Of a DNA stretch of 52,106 bases, positions 15,184 to 27,920 are shown piece by piece; the first letter of the stretch is position 1, and each line of letters begins with the position of its first letter. Position numbers and translations under genes: made by a program. The stretch lies in the NCBI GenBank assembly GCA_902797165.1, contig CADBRU010000005.1, positions 1-52,106 on the forward strand, in the 5' to 3' direction. This stretch comes from an uncultured Elusimicrobium sp. (GTDB lineage Bacteria > Elusimicrobiota > Elusimicrobia > Elusimicrobiales > Elusimicrobiaceae). A model generated the notes under the pieces. That model was given only the letters and a program-made list of their open reading frames with translations. It was not told the origin of the DNA and searched no databases.

Positions 15184-15570
15184 TTAATTTTCTTTTTGCC
15201 ACAAACCGTGCAAATTGCAATACTCGCGCGCCAATACTTTATCCGAGCCGGATTTGAATTTTACTTCAGGCGCTTCGCCGGGTTTTAAATATTTGCGTTG
15301 TACTTTGCCGCATTTTTGGCAAATCAGTTCCACAAAAGTAATCCAGTGGGCCTCTGTCATCGGGTGGGGGACTTCTCCCACTTTTACCAAATAACCCCCG
15401 TCGATTTTTTCAATAACCGGCACATGTTTTTCAGCGGCACCGTCGGAAACGCCGGCTATTTGTTTTTCCATCGGCGCACCGCAACACGTCAACTCTCCGC
15501 CCGCGGCATGGACTACTTCCACCATGTTTCCGCAAACTTTACATTTATAAATAGCATTAATTTCTGTCAT
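15184..15570 (-). CDS. dfx: Desulfoferrodoxin (2Fe superoxide reductase)
   Basis: Reduces superoxide to peroxide without releasing O2, typical of anaerobes. At 128 residues the protein has the N-terminal desulforedoxin Fe(Cys)4 site ([13 protein letters not shown] and LTCCGAP) and the catalytic centre II with ligands in [21 protein letters not shown] and [10 protein letters not shown]. Family length and motifs are complete. It is the first gene of the operon, 11 bases upstream of the flavodiiron gene, with a poly-G ribosome site and a large inverted repeat near its promoter. Confidence 0.95.
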   Translation of the reverse strand: MTEINAIYKCKVCGNMVEVVHAAGGELTCCGAPMEKQIAGVSDGAAEKHVPVIEKIDGGYLVKVGEVPHPMTEAHWITFVELICQKCGKVQRKYLKPGEAPEVKFKSGSDKVLAREYCNLHGLWQKEN

Positions 15571-15642
15571 ACGACCCCCCTTTTGGTATAGTTTTTCTTA
15601 TACTAATATATTTTGAGACGGTACTGCAAATCTAATTTATAT

Positions 15643-15665
15643 TAAATAAGAAAAATTCTTATTTA
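15643..15665 (-). promoter_or_regulatory. Inverted repeat, candidate operator of the oxygen-defence operon
   Basis: Perfect 10-bp arms TAAATAAGAA and TTCTTATTTA separated by three bases. It begins four bases downstream of the -10 box of the dfx promoter, so a bound protein would block initiation. The AT-rich palindrome is PerR/Fur-like in size, but does not match a consensus I can name. Confidence 0.55.
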
Positions 15666-15669
15666 GTAC

Positions 15670-15699
15670 ATTATAGAACGGTTTTCGGCCGCAAAACAA
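15670..15699 (-). promoter_or_regulatory. Promoter of the dfx operon
   Basis: On the minus strand TTGTTT, 18 bases, TATAAT. The -10 is consensus; the -35 is moderate. About 100 bases of leader separate it from dfx. Confidence 0.55.
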
Positions 15700-15905
15700 G
15701 CCCTAAAAATTGATTAGAGAAAAACTGTGGATAACTCCGATTTTTAATTTTAAGGCTAAAAACAAAAACAAATAAAAGAGTTTTTTTAAACATAGGGGGG
15801 GACACTAAATAAGGGGGTCAAGCGAAATTTCAGACTTTTTTAACTATTTTCATTGACTAACCCTTTTATTAATTGATATTATAAGAGTATCTTATTTTAA
15901 GGTGA
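15700..15905. other. AT-rich region upstream of dnaA, possible part of oriC
   Basis: A gene-free stretch between the dfx promoter and dnaA. It contains TGTGGATAA at 15726-15734 (exact complement of the DnaA box TTATCCACA), A/T-rich runs, and G7 and G5 tracts at 15795-15801 and 15813-15817. The dnaA promoter is at its right end. No further coding signal was seen. Confidence 0.4.
15853..15882 (+). promoter_or_regulatory. Promoter of dnaA
   Basis: TTGACT, 18 bases, TATTAT, with TGA directly before the -10 (extended -10). It lies about 24 bases upstream of the dnaA start. Confidence 0.5.
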
Positions 15906-17288
15906 ATGATTGTGGAAAATCTTTCTTCTTCTGATGTTTTGGCTGCAGTACTTAAACAATTAGAAAATAAAATTGGTGAAGAATTATATGAGATGTGGTT
16001 TAGTCCCAATTCGTTTGAATTGAACGGATCTTCTCTTACGATTACTTTACCTAATGAATATTTGCAAAAAACCATACAAGCACGCTATGAACAAATTATA
16101 AAAGATTCTTTTGCGGAAAATTCAATTCCCGTTTCTATTACCTATGTTATAAAGGAAATCAAAGACCCCGTACAACAAGTATTAGATGCGGTAAAACAAG
16201 AACAACAAACCGTCATAGCCTCTGAAAGTGCGAAACCTAATCCGTTTCCGTCCCGTCTTAATTCGATGTACCGGTTTGATAATTTTATTGAATCTCCGTC
16301 TAACCGCTTTGCTTATAAATTGGCTCAGGCTGTAGCCAACCAACCGGGCAACCGCGCGCAAAATCCTTTATTTATTTATTCCACACCGGGGCTTGGTAAA
16401 ACCCATTTACTGCATGCTATCGGAAATCAAATTTGTCAAAATAATCCGCAAGCCAAAGTATTATACATGGCTGCTGAAGAATTTGTGGCCGAATATGTGG
16501 AATCTATCGGCACTAATTCAACCGATGCTTTCCGTCGCAAATACCGCTCTTTAGATTGTTTACTGATGGATGATATTCAATTTGTCGCCGGAAAATCAGA
16601 CAAAGTAAGTGTACAGGAATTTTTCTATATTTTTAATGTTTTGTTTGACAGCAGTAAACAAATTGTGGTTTCTTCCGATAGAACACCGCAACAATTAGAT
16701 TTAGATGAACGTCTTTCTTCCCGTTTATTATTCGGACCGTCTTGCGAAATCAAAAAACCGTATTTGGAAACACGTATTGCTATTTTAAATCAAAAACGCA
16801 ATATGATTCATTTTGATATTGGAGATGATGTAATTGCTTTTATTGCCGAAGGGATTCAAACAAATATTCGTGAACTAGAAGGGGCTTTTTTTAAACTTTC
16901 TTCTTATTGTAATATTCACAATGTAGTCCCCACTATCTCTATTGCAAGAGAATTATTATCCGATATTTTAAGTTTGGAAGAAAAACGCTTGGCTATTAAT
17001 GTAAACAGTATTAAAAAAGTGGTCGGAAAATTTTTCAAAATAAATATCGAAGATTTTGAATCAAAACGCAAAACGCAATCGGTTGCGTGGCCGCGTCAAG
17101 TGGCTATGTTCTTATGCACGGAACTGACCGATATGTCACTACCTGAAATAGGACGTGAATTTAAGCGTGACCACAGTACCGTCGTACATGCACGGGATTT
17201 AGTAAAGGATAAAGTAAGAACAGATCCTTTTTTTGCTTCCCAAATAAATGGAATTATTGCGGAAATTAAAGATGTAGATAAATCGTAA
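15906..17288 (+). CDS. dnaA: Chromosomal replication initiator DnaA
   Basis: AAA+ ATPase that binds DnaA boxes and melts oriC. The 460-residue protein has an N-terminal domain I (LEEL-like helix with [13 protein letters not shown]), a linker, domain III with Walker [14 protein letters not shown] (K near residue 165) and Walker [10 protein letters not shown], the [10 protein letters not shown] sensor 2 region, and the domain IV DNA-binding signature [14 protein letters not shown]. The ribosome site AAGGTG is one base from the ATG but seven bases from the in-frame GTG at 15912, so translation may start at the GTG (MENLSSS). It heads the dnaA-dnaN-gyrB-gyrA cluster. Confidence 0.97.
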   Translation: MIVENLSSSDVLAAVLKQLENKIGEELYEMWFSPNSFELNGSSLTITLPNEYLQKTIQARYEQIIKDSFAENSIPVSITYVIKEIKDPVQQVLDAVKQEQQTVIASESAKPNPFPSRLNSMYRFDNFIESPSNRFAYKLAQAVANQPGNRAQNPLFIYSTPGLGKTHLLHAIGNQICQNNPQAKVLYMAAEEFVAEYVESIGTNSTDAFRRKYRSLDCLLMDDIQFVAGKSDKVSVQEFFYIFNVLFDSSKQIVVSSDRTPQQLDLDERLSSRLLFGPSCEIKKPYLETRIAILNQKRNMIHFDIGDDVIAFIAEGIQTNIRELEGAFFKLSSYCNIHNVVPTISIARELLSDILSLEEKRLAINVNSIKKVVGKFFKINIEDFESKRKTQSVAWPRQVAMFLCTELTDMSLPEIGREFKRDHSTVVHARDLVKDKVRTDPFFASQINGIIAEIKDVDKS

Positions 17289-17447
17289 AAATTGGGGATA
17301 GTTCCAAAAAAACAGTGTATAACAAAATTAACTGTTTACACTGTGAATAAAAAAGAATAGTTATTCACAAGCAGCAAAACAGATTTGTATAGGGCTATAC
17401 ACAAAATAAACAGTATCAACAGGACATATAATAAATAGGATAAGAGT
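17289..17447. other. Candidate replication origin in the dnaA-dnaN spacer
   Basis: The 159-bp AT-rich spacer has TTATTCACA on both strands (17342-17350 minus, 17361-17369 plus), matching TTATNCACA, and two one-mismatch sites, TTATACACT (17314-17322, minus) and CTATACACA (17395-17403, plus). Four boxes this close, between dnaA and dnaN and ~6-8 kb from parS-like sites, fit an oriC. No unwinding element was proven. Confidence 0.55.
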
Positions 17448-18556
17448 ATGAAAATAAACATTACTAAAGAAACTATCTTGGAAGGAATCCAAGTTATTTC
17501 AGCCAGTGTCTCCTCTCGCACCACACTGCCTGTTTTGCACAATTTTTTAATTGAAACGCAAAAAGACAAAATTAAATTAGTGCGCACAGATATGGAAATG
17601 GCCACAGTACATTATATTAAGGCCGAAGTAGTGGAAGAAGGAAATATTACCGTTCCTTTAAAAGAGTTTACCGAAATTATTAAAAATTTGCCCGACGGTA
17701 AAGAAATTAATTTATATACCGGTGAACATAATAAATTTCATATTAAATCCGGCAAAAGTAAATTTTGGGTGATTGGTATCCCTAAAGAGGAATATCCTCC
17801 AATTCCCGAAATTGAAAAAACAAACAGTATTGAAATAAGTCCTATAGCCCTGCAAACCATGATTGATAAAACAGCCTTTTCCGCTTCCACTCAAGAAACT
17901 CGTTATATATTAAACGGTTTACTGTGGAATAATACAGAAGATAAATTTGAAATTGTGGCCACGGACGGCGGACGTTTAGCCATTGCCTCTCATGAGCCGC
18001 TGGCTGAATCGGGCGAATTTAAAATTATTATTCCGACCAAGATTTTAAATGAAGTAGTACGTTTTATTTCATTGTCTAAACCGGAAAAAGATGCCTTAAT
18101 AAAAGTAAATGTAGCATCCAATCAAGTTAGTTTTGAAATGAATGAAACTACTTTCATTTCGCGTTTAATTGACGGAAATTTCCCCAATTATAAACAAGTA
18201 ATTCCGAGTAAGAAAAATATTTCTTTTGAAGTATTTACCAAAGAATTATTAGCCTCTACCCGTCGTGCTTCTTTGTGTTCCGGGGAATTTGGAAGTACTG
18301 TAAAATTTCATATGGAAGATAATAAAATTATTATTTCTTCTACTTCCCAAAATATGGAATTTACCGATGAATTGCCTATTGAATACGATAAAGAGGCCTT
18401 TGATTGTGCCTTTAATCCGCAATACATTATTGATGTATTAAAAAATATAGGCAGTGAAAAAGTATCTTTTTCTTTTGTAAACGCTTCTCAACCGGTACTT
18501 ATTGAGCCGGTGAAAGGAGCCGAACTTAAATACGTTATTATGCCGGTGAGAATCTA

Positions 18557-18557
<1 letters not shown>
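17448..18557 (+). CDS. dnaN: DNA polymerase III beta sliding clamp
   Basis: Ring-shaped processivity clamp for the replicative polymerase. The 369-residue protein has the three-domain DnaN layout: SSRTTLPVLHNFLIE at the N-terminus, the domain 1 segment VPLKEFTEIIKNLP, RYILNGLLW and VATDGGRLAI in domain 2, LIDGNFPNYKQVIP, and the canonical end EPVKGAELKYVIMPVRI. Length is standard. It follows dnaA after the DnaA-box spacer, and its stop codon overlaps the GTG start of the next gene. Confidence 0.97.
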
Positions 18558-21341
<2,784 letters not shown>

Positions 21342-21363
21342 GGTTTTTAGGAGTTTATAAAGT

Positions 21364-23913
21364 ATGAGTGAAGAAAAGATGGATACGGTTCAACCGCAAA
21401 ACAACAATGTAGATCTATTCGGTAATATTGAACAACGCGATATTGCACACGAAATGCGTTCCTACTATATTGATTATGCCATGAGCGTAATTGTGGGGCG
21501 TGCTTTGCCGGACGTGCGGGACGGTTTAAAACCGGTACACCGCCGTGTGTTATATTCCATGAACGAAATGGGGTTAAAATACAACAAACCCTATAAGAAA
21601 TCTGCGCGTGTAGTCGGAGACGTGCTCGGTAAATATCACCCGCACGGGGATACCGCCGTCTATGATACGCTAGTGCGTTTGGCACAAGATTTCTCCATCC
21701 GCCAGCCGTTAGTGGACGGACAGGGAAACTTCGGTTCTATCGACGGTGATTCCGCCGCCGCTATGCGTTATACCGAATGCCGCTTGGCCAAAGTATCCGA
21801 TGAACTCTTAAACGATTTGGATAAAGACACCGTCAAAATGATTCCCAACTATGACGGCTCTTTAATGGAACCGTCGGTGTTGCCGGCCAAATTCCCGGCA
21901 CTACTAGTCAACGGTTCTTCCGGTATTGCGGTCGGTATGGCTACCAATATTCCCACGCACAATTTAGGAGAAGTATGCGACGGTATTATTGCCTACATTA
22001 AAAACCCGGCGATCACAGTCAAAGAGATGATGAAAATCATCAAAGGGCCCGATTTCCCGACGGGTGCTATCATCCGCGGTACCAAAGGTATTTATGAATA
22101 TTTCGAAACCGGCCACGGCAGTGTAAAAGTGCAAGCCACCACGGAAATTGAAGAGCGCAAAGGCGGACGTCAAGCCATTGTGGTTTCCGAAATTCCGTAC
22201 ATGGTTAATAAAACCGCACTCATTGAAACCATCGTCGGTTTGGTGCGCGATAAAAAGATTACCGATATTGCCGATATTCGCGACGAGTCGGACCGCCGCG
22301 GTATGCGCCTAGTCATTGAAATTAAGCGCGACGGCAATGCCCAAGTAGTTTTAAATCACTTGTATAAACATACGCAACTGCAAACTTCTTTCCCGGTCAA
22401 TATGCTTGCGATCGTAGACGGTCGTCCGCGCGTATTGTCCTTAAAAGAAGTCATGAAAGCGTATGTAAAACACCGCCAAGAAGTAGTCACCAATCGTACG
22501 AAATTTGACTTAAACAAAGCCGTGCGCCGCGAACACATCTTGTCGGGCTTGCTGATTGCCATTGCGCATATGGATGAAGTAGTAACCATTATCCGCAAGA
22601 GTGCCGATGTGCCGGCTGCCAAAGTGGCTTTGATGAAGAAATTCAAACTTTCCGAAGTTCAAGCCCAAGCCATTTTGGATATGCGTTTACATCAACTTAC
22701 GCAACTGTCCAGCGCAGCCATTGAGCAAGAGCAAAAAGAACTCTTAAAACTCATTGCCGAACTGCAAGGCATTTTGGCCGATCCGCAAAAAATCTTAGAC
22801 ATTATCGTCAGTGAACTGACCGATTTGAAGAAAAACTACGGTGACGAACGCCGCACCCAAATCGGACCGGACTTGACCGACTTGTCTATGGAAGATTTTA
22901 TTGAAAAAGAAGACGTGGTGGTTACCATTTCTAACGACGGTTATGCCAAACGCATTCCGTTGGCCACCTACAAGAGCCAAAACCGCGGCGGTAAAGGTAT
23001 TATCGGCGGGAAAACTAAAGAAGAAGACTTTATGGAACATTTGTTCATTATGTCTTCTCACGCTACCTTGCTGATGTTCACCAACCGCGGACGCGTATTT
23101 GCTTTGCGTGCGTTTGAAATTCCGGAAGGAAACCGCATGTCTAAGGGTAAGGCCATTGTAAACCTCTTGCAACTCAACGGGGAAGAAAAAGTAACCTCCG
23201 CATTGCCGATTGAAGACTTTAACCCCAAGAAACACGTAGGCGAAACGGCCTTCTTAACAATGTGTACCCGCATGGGCAGTATTAAGCGTGTGGAACTGGG
23301 CGAATTTGCCAATATCCGCCGCAGCGGTATTATTGCCATTGGTTTGGACGAAGGGGACGTACTTATCAGCGTACAAATGACCTATGGTAAGAGTGATATC
23401 GCCATTGCTACCAAACAGGGCAAATCCATTCGTTTTGACGAAAATGAAGTGCGTTCTATGGGCCGCCCGGCCAAAGGCGTGCGTGCCATTACGCTGGCCA
23501 AAGGTGACGAAGTAGTAGGCATGGAACAGGCGTCTAATGAAGGGGAACAACCCGATGTATTATCCGTCTGCGAAAACGGTTACGGGAAACGCACCGAGTT
23601 TAGCGAATACAAACGCCAACACCGCGCCGGTATGGGTGTAATTACCATTAAAACCACGGAGCGCAATGGACAAGTAGTGGGTATTAAACTGGTCGACGAA
23701 AGCAAAGACTTGATGGTAGTAACCGAAAAAGGAATGACCATCCGTATCCGCTGCGAAGAAATTCGTTCTGTGGGCCGCAACGCACAAGGGGTGCGCCTGG
23801 TTAAATTAGAAGAAGGCGACAAAATTGCGCGTATTGCTCCGGTAGTAAAAGACGACGAGGAAGACGAAAAGGAAGCTGAGGCCTCTGCCGCTCCCGCCGC
23901 CGAAGCAAAGTAA
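21364..23913 (+). CDS. gyrA: DNA gyrase subunit A
   Basis: DNA-cleaving subunit of gyrase. The 849-residue protein has [27 protein letters not shown], the quinolone-resistance region [17 protein letters not shown], the active-site Tyr in [10 protein letters not shown], the [10 protein letters not shown] hinge, and C-terminal beta-propeller repeats including the GyrA-box-like [10 protein letters not shown] at about residue 540. The tail is acidic and Ala-rich ([20 protein letters not shown]). It follows gyrB after 22 bases with its own ribosome site and ends in a hairpin terminator. Confidence 0.97.
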   Translation: MSEEKMDTVQPQNNNVDLFGNIEQRDIAHEMRSYYIDYAMSVIVGRALPDVRDGLKPVHRRVLYSMNEMGLKYNKPYKKSARVVGDVLGKYHPHGDTAVYDTLVRLAQDFSIRQPLVDGQGNFGSIDGDSAAAMRYTECRLAKVSDELLNDLDKDTVKMIPNYDGSLMEPSVLPAKFPALLVNGSSGIAVGMATNIPTHNLGEVCDGIIAYIKNPAITVKEMMKIIKGPDFPTGAIIRGTKGIYEYFETGHGSVKVQATTEIEERKGGRQAIVVSEIPYMVNKTALIETIVGLVRDKKITDIADIRDESDRRGMRLVIEIKRDGNAQVVLNHLYKHTQLQTSFPVNMLAIVDGRPRVLSLKEVMKAYVKHRQEVVTNRTKFDLNKAVRREHILSGLLIAIAHMDEVVTIIRKSADVPAAKVALMKKFKLSEVQAQAILDMRLHQLTQLSSAAIEQEQKELLKLIAELQGILADPQKILDIIVSELTDLKKNYGDERRTQIGPDLTDLSMEDFIEKEDVVVTISNDGYAKRIPLATYKSQNRGGKGIIGGKTKEEDFMEHLFIMSSHATLLMFTNRGRVFALRAFEIPEGNRMSKGKAIVNLLQLNGEEKVTSALPIEDFNPKKHVGETAFLTMCTRMGSIKRVELGEFANIRRSGIIAIGLDEGDVLISVQMTYGKSDIAIATKQGKSIRFDENEVRSMGRPAKGVRAITLAKGDEVVGMEQASNEGEQPDVLSVCENGYGKRTEFSEYKRQHRAGMGVITIKTTERNGQVVGIKLVDESKDLMVVTEKGMTIRIRCEEIRSVGRNAQGVRLVKLEEGDKIARIAPVVKDDEEDEKEAEASAAPAAEAK

Positions 23914-23929
23914 AAATTATTTAGATAAG

Positions 23930-23959
23930 AAACACCCCAGATTTAATTCTGGGGTGTTT
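23930..23959 (+). terminator. Hairpin terminator after gyrA
   Basis: Perfect 12-bp stem AAACACCCCAGA/TCTGGGGTGTTT with a 6-base loop; no long T run follows, so termination strength is uncertain. It also lies at the 3' end of the converging pilin. Confidence 0.65.
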
Positions 23960-23997
23960 CGTCTATAAATGCAAACCATTTGAGTGGTTTTTTATTT

Positions 23998-24462
23998 TTA
24001 AGGAGTTTGTAAGGGAGGTAGAGATAAGGTAGAACACATATCATTATAAAGTCCTGTAGCTCCTCCGAGACATGCCAAAACTCCATCTTCCCTGTAACCT
24101 ATTACATAATCATAGTCAGACATAGTGGTACAAGACTCTTGGCAATTATAAGTAGCACAACGATAAGCAGACACAATCCCGTCTCCGCCTATCTGATAAC
24201 CAAAGTTTTTGGTACAGTATAATGTTCCATCAAACTCCCACGTACCACCAGATAATTCAAAAATATCCTGTGCGGTGGGGGATTCTTCCCCGGATAATTT
24301 GCTTACTTCAAGTGCTTGTTTCATATGTTTTAGGTTGATCATGGCTTCTGCTGCTCGAGATTTTTCTACCGCTTTGGTGTATTGCGGAAGTGCAATGGCA
24401 GACAAAATACCGATAATTAGTACGACCACTAATAATTCAATCAGTGTAAAACCTTTTTTCAT
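23998..24462 (-). CDS. Type IV pilin-like protein
   Basis: Predicted prepilin, 154 residues. Leader MKKG, E5, the conserved hydrophobic helix and PQYTKAVEKSRAAEA. The variable part has MKQALEVSKLSGEE, GGTWEFDGTLYCTKNFGY, and paired cysteines (CATYNCQESC) that could form the pilin D-region disulfides. It converges on gyrA and diverges from the GH13 gene. Confidence 0.9.
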   Translation of the reverse strand: MKKGFTLIELLVVVLIIGILSAIALPQYTKAVEKSRAAEAMINLKHMKQALEVSKLSGEESPTAQDIFELSGGTWEFDGTLYCTKNFGYQIGGDGIVSAYRCATYNCQESCTTMSDYDYVIGYREDGVLACLGGATGLYNDMCSTLSLPPLQTP

Positions 24463-24494
24463 ACCAACCTCCCAAAATTTAAACTACTAAATAG

Positions 24495-24519
24495 ATTATA
24501 GCTTTTTTGTTCTTGCCAA
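24495..24519 (-). promoter_or_regulatory. Weak or degenerate pilin promoter with A6 tract
   Basis: On the minus strand AAGATTTGGCA (cognate of GACTTGACA at other pilins), a 13-base spacer with six A residues, then TATAAT. The spacing is too short for good sigma70 use, so it could be a low-activity state or use only the -10. Confidence 0.35.
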
Positions 24520-24584
24520 ATCTTTTTAGAAAAATTTTACTTTTACGGCCAAAAAGTGATATAAAATATACAGGGGAATTTCGT

Positions 24585-26048
24585 ATGCGTACTAATCCAC
24601 ACATTTTAGAAATCAATACACGCGCGTGGCTGGCCCGTCTGGAGGCTAAGCACGGACGGCGTTTTATGCTGCAAGAAATTCCCGACGAATATTGGGAAAC
24701 TTTCCGCAAGCGCGGCTTTGATGCTATTTGGCTAATGGGTGTGTGGAAACAAAGCCCCAAGGCCAAAGAAATTGCCCGCAGCGTGCCGGAAATTGCCGAG
24801 CAAATACGCCGCGTAAAACCCGATTTTGACGTCAATGATATCATTGCCTCTCCCTATGCCATATATGCTTACGAACCCGCGGATGATTTAGGCGGAGAAA
24901 AGGGACTGCGTGCCTTGCGCGCTAAATTAAACGGCATGGGTATTGCGTTGTTTTTAGATTTTGTGCCCAATCACATGGCTATTGATTCCCCGACGGTAAA
25001 TAGCGCACCGGATTTGTATATCACTACCGGAGAGTATGAACCGAACAATCATAAAGATTGGTTTTTCAAAAATGAAAACGGACGTTATATTGCACACGGA
25101 CGTGACCCGTATTTTGCGCCGTGGACCGACACTGCACAACTGAATTATTTTAACCCCGAAACCAAAAAATTCATGTTGCAAAATTTACTGCATATTGCCG
25201 ATTTTTGCGACGGAGTCCGCTGCGATATGGCCATGCTGGTGCTTAACAAAGTACACCGCGATACATGGTGGGAGTTTATCGGCGGCAATTTACCCAAAGA
25301 AGAATTTTGGTCCCAAGCCTTAGAAGCGGTACACAAACAATATCCCGATTTTAAATTTATTGCCGAAGTGTATTGGGGACTTGAGTGGGAAATACAGGAA
25401 ATGGGTTTTGATTATACCTATGATAAAGTTTTGTATGACCGCTTGCGTTTCTCTAATCCCGAAGATATTAAAGGCCATTTGCGCGCGGAACATTTGTTCC
25501 AGATGCGCTCTATCCGCTTTACCTCTAACCATGACGAAGAAGAAAGTTTGACTGCTTTCGGACGGGAAAAATCACTGGCTGCCAGTACCATTATTGCCAC
25601 CTTGCCCGGTGCGCGCATGATTTATTTGTTCCAACTGATGGGGCGCAAAACCCGCTTGCCGATTCAATATGTCAAAGATGATTTTGAAGAAGATACCGCC
25701 ATTCGCAATTATTACGATCAACTGCTTAAAATTGCCTCACACCCTGCTTTTCACGGCGGACAATGGGCTTTGACTGATATTATGCCCATCAACGAAGAAG
25801 ACGGCTCTTTCCGCAATATTTTGGCTTGGACATGGAAACAAATGAATATGGCGGTCAGCGTGTTTATCAATTACAGCGATCAACCGGTTAAAGGCCGCAT
25901 AAAACTCAAAATGAACACGCCGGGCGCTAAAGTATTACATGAGGAATTTTCCGGTCGGGAAGTTTCCGTAACCGCCGAAGCACTGCGCGATGGTTTGGAA
26001 ATTGCACTGCAACCCTTTGAAAGCAAAATCTTCAGTTATACGCTGTAA
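24585..26048 (+). CDS. Glycoside hydrolase family 13 (alpha-amylase-like) protein
   Basis: The product from MRTNPHILEINTRAW (487 residues; ribosome site AGGGGAA) is an alpha-amylase-superfamily enzyme without a signal peptide, so probably cytosolic and acting on glycogen or maltodextrin-like glucans. The (beta/alpha)8 catalytic set is visible: LFLDFVPNHM (region I), DGVRCDMAML with nucleophile D214 (region II), KFIAEVYW with acid/base E261 (region III), and FTSNHDEE with D317 (region IV). A C-terminal beta domain follows (about 400-487). Region III has the less common AEVYW. A longer frame upstream has no ribosome site. Precise substrate is unknown. Confidence 0.88.
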   Translation: MRTNPHILEINTRAWLARLEAKHGRRFMLQEIPDEYWETFRKRGFDAIWLMGVWKQSPKAKEIARSVPEIAEQIRRVKPDFDVNDIIASPYAIYAYEPADDLGGEKGLRALRAKLNGMGIALFLDFVPNHMAIDSPTVNSAPDLYITTGEYEPNNHKDWFFKNENGRYIAHGRDPYFAPWTDTAQLNYFNPETKKFMLQNLLHIADFCDGVRCDMAMLVLNKVHRDTWWEFIGGNLPKEEFWSQALEAVHKQYPDFKFIAEVYWGLEWEIQEMGFDYTYDKVLYDRLRFSNPEDIKGHLRAEHLFQMRSIRFTSNHDEEESLTAFGREKSLAASTIIATLPGARMIYLFQLMGRKTRLPIQYVKDDFEEDTAIRNYYDQLLKIASHPAFHGGQWALTDIMPINEEDGSFRNILAWTWKQMNMAVSVFINYSDQPVKGRIKLKMNTPGAKVLHEEFSGREVSVTAEALRDGLEIALQPFESKIFSYTL

Positions 26049-26066
26049 GGGTTTTGATTTTAATAA

Positions 26067-26092
26067 GCCCCGCTTTTTAGGCGGGGTTTTTT
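26067..26092 (+). terminator. Intrinsic terminator after the GH13 gene
   Basis: Stem CCCCGC/GCGGGG with a 7-base loop followed by T6, separating GH13 from the ATP synthase operon. Confidence 0.88.
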
Positions 26093-26154
26093 AATGTAAA
26101 AAAATGCTTTCCTTTCCCGTGTAATTTACTACAATATAAAAAAGGGATTTCTCT

Positions 26155-26388
26155 ATGCGTTACGGACCTTTTGCAGCGCAAGATTTTGCGACCATCAGCA
26201 CTTTAGGTATGGAATTTGCCGTAGCGGTGGCGCTGGGCGTGGGCGGCGGTTATTATTTCGACCGCAAAATGGGGTCTGTCCCGTGGGGCACACTCGTCGG
26301 CGTGCTTGTCGGGTTTGCGCTAGGGATGTATATAGTGATTAAAGAAGCCAAACGCTTGGAAAAAGCCCAATCAAAGGATCAGAGATGA
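26155..26388 (+). CDS. AtpZ/AtpI-like small membrane protein
   Basis: A 77-residue protein at the head of the ATP synthase operon with two hydrophobic helices: GMEFAVAVALGVGGGYYFDRKMG and LVGVLVGFALGMYIVIKEA. The GYYFDR...G motif is typical of the AtpZ family (F0F1 ATPase subunit, putative Mg2+/Ca2+ transporter), which assists assembly of the c-ring. Its stop overlaps the atpB start (ATGA). A TACAAT at 26130-26135 is a possible -10 box for the operon, with a poor -35. Confidence 0.75.
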   Translation: MRYGPFAAQDFATISTLGMEFAVAVALGVGGGYYFDRKMGSVPWGTLVGVLVGFALGMYIVIKEAKRLEKAQSKDQR

Positions 26389-27146
26389 ATATTTCCGAGA
26401 CAATTGCTCATCATATTTTAGACCATGATTTCGGAGTCATGATCGGCACGGTCCATTTACCTTTTACCGCGCATACGGTTACGATGTTTTGTATCAGCGT
26501 GGTGCTTTTCTTGTTTGTATGGGGGATGAGTTGCAACGGAAAAAATATTTTTGCGCGGCTTTTGCATACACTGGGGGAAGAATATGTTTGCTTTATGCGT
26601 GACGGCATTGTGGTCCCCGGTATGGGGGAAGAAGGAAAAACCTTTTTATCTTATTTCTGCACATTATTTTTATTCATTTTGTTTTCCAATTTAGCCGGTT
26701 TAATTCCCGAAGTAAAAACCATTACCTCTAATATTTCTGTAACGGGGGCTTTGGCCGTTTGTTCGGGCGCGCTGATTGTATATTGCGGAATTAAATTTCA
26801 CGGAGTTGCCGGGTTTATAAAAACCTTTGTACCGGGCGGAACGCCGTGGTGGTTGGTGCCGCTTATTTTCCCGCTGGAAGTGATTAGTTTAATTATCCGC
26901 GTGTGCGTGCTGGCCATCCGTCTATTTGCCAATATGCTCTCTGGACATATGGTGCTGCTTAGTTTACTCTTAATCGTTTTTATCATCGGACAGATGAGCA
27001 AAATTGCCGGCACGGGGGCGGCTTTCCCGGCCATGGGACTTGAAATTTTTATGACGTTTTTGGAGTTATTAGTTGCATTTTTACAGGCGTATGTGTTTAC
27101 GCTTCTTACGTCGATTTATGTAGGACTTGTGATTCATTCGCATTAA
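26385..27146 (+). CDS. atpB: ATP synthase F0 subunit a
   Basis: Stator channel subunit that carries protons to the c-ring. The 253-residue product is highly hydrophobic with five to six helices. The segment FPLEVISLIIRVCVLAIRLFANMLSGHMVLL holds the essential arginine of helix 4 in the RLFANM..GH context, and ELLVAFLQAYVFTLLTSIYVG is the helix 5 signature. Length and motifs are standard. Confidence 0.95.
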   Translation: MNISETIAHHILDHDFGVMIGTVHLPFTAHTVTMFCISVVLFLFVWGMSCNGKNIFARLLHTLGEEYVCFMRDGIVVPGMGEEGKTFLSYFCTLFLFILFSNLAGLIPEVKTITSNISVTGALAVCSGALIVYCGIKFHGVAGFIKTFVPGGTPWWLVPLIFPLEVISLIIRVCVLAIRLFANMLSGHMVLLSLLLIVFIIGQMSKIAGTGAAFPAMGLEIFMTFLELLVAFLQAYVFTLLTSIYVGLVIHSH

Positions 27147-27179
27147 TTTACGCGGGACAACCGCAAAAGGAGAAAAACA

Positions 27180-27407
27180 ATGGAACTAGCAGTACTTAAA
27201 TATATCGCAGCCGGATTAGGTGCCGGGATAACGGTAATCGGTGCGGCATTAGGTTTAGGTAAAATCGGTGCGGCCGCTTTGGAAGGAACCGCCCGCCAAC
27301 CGGAAGCCGCCAACGGCATCCGCACGACCATGATTATTATTGCCGCTTTGTTAGAAGGCGCTGCCATGTTGGGTTTAGTAATTTGTTTACTGACCATGGT
27401 TATGTAA
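27180..27407 (+). CDS. atpE: ATP synthase F0 subunit c
   Basis: Proteolipid of the rotor ring. At 75 residues it has two helices joined by the polar loop ARQPEA. The ion-binding Glu sits in helix 2 (AALLEGAAMLG). Helix 1 lacks the Gln seen at the Na+ site of Ilyobacter-type c subunits and no Ser follows the Glu, so H+ coupling is more likely (inference). Strong ribosome site AAAAGGAGAAAAACA. Confidence 0.95.
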   Translation: MELAVLKYIAAGLGAGITVIGAALGLGKIGAAALEGTARQPEAANGIRTTMIIIAALLEGAAMLGLVICLLTMVM

Positions 27408-27416
27408 TCGAGATTT

Positions 27417-27920
27417 ATGGATAAACTGTTAAATCCTGATTTTGGAGTTTTTGCATTAACCGTTGTTAACTTTTTGCTCTTGGTATGGTTATTGCATAAA
27501 TTCGCGTGGAAGGGAATTATAGGGGCTTTGGAGCGGCGTGAAAAACAAATCGCCGACGATAAAGCCGCCGCTGCTGCCGCGCGCAAAGAGGCAGAAGATA
27601 TCAAAGCGCAGTTAGACAGCAAACTCCAAAATATTGCCGCCGAAGCAACTAAAAAAATGCAAGAAGCGGTAGCGGTAGGCAACGCGCAAAAAGAGCAATT
27701 ACTGGCCGAAACCAAACAAGAAGCAGAACGGTTGCTTGCGCAGGCCAAAGAGCAAATACAAGCCGAAAAAACACAAGCCTTGCAAGAAATCAAAGAGCAA
27801 ATTGTAAATACGGCTTTGCTGGCGGCCACTAAAATTACCAAAGAGCAAGTAACACAGAAAACCGCCGCTCAAACCGTCGATGAGGTATTGAGCCAGTTAA
27901 GTGAGCGTAAAAAGAAATGA
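27417..27920 (+). CDS. atpF: ATP synthase F0 subunit b
   Basis: Peripheral stalk subunit. The 167-residue protein has one N-terminal transmembrane helix (FGVFALTVVNFLLLVWLLHKF), then a long Ala/Glu/Lys/Gln-rich coiled coil (GALERREKQIADDKAAAAAARKEAED and onward), ending in the delta-binding part. Typical length 155-170. The gene overlaps atpH by four bases. A 232-codon frame on the opposite strand (27143-27841) is a shadow of its alanine-rich codons. Confidence 0.94.
   Translation: MDKLLNPDFGVFALTVVNFLLLVWLLHKFAWKGIIGALERREKQIADDKAAAAAARKEAEDIKAQLDSKLQNIAAEATKKMQEAVAVGNAQKEQLLAETKQEAERLLAQAKEQIQAEKTQALQEIKEQIVNTALLAATKITKEQVTQKTAAQTVDEVLSQLSERKKK

Noticed and set aside
24507..24584. Upstream extension of the GH13 protein
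   Set aside because: The 26 extra residues overlap the pilin promoter area and have no ribosome site; ATG at 24585 follows AGGGGAA and begins at the conserved domain edge.
27143..27841. 232-codon open frame on the minus strand opposite atpE and atpF
   Set aside because: Its Ser/Ala/Cys-rich product is a mirror of the alanine- and glutamate-rich codons of atpF; the ATP synthase genes are certain.
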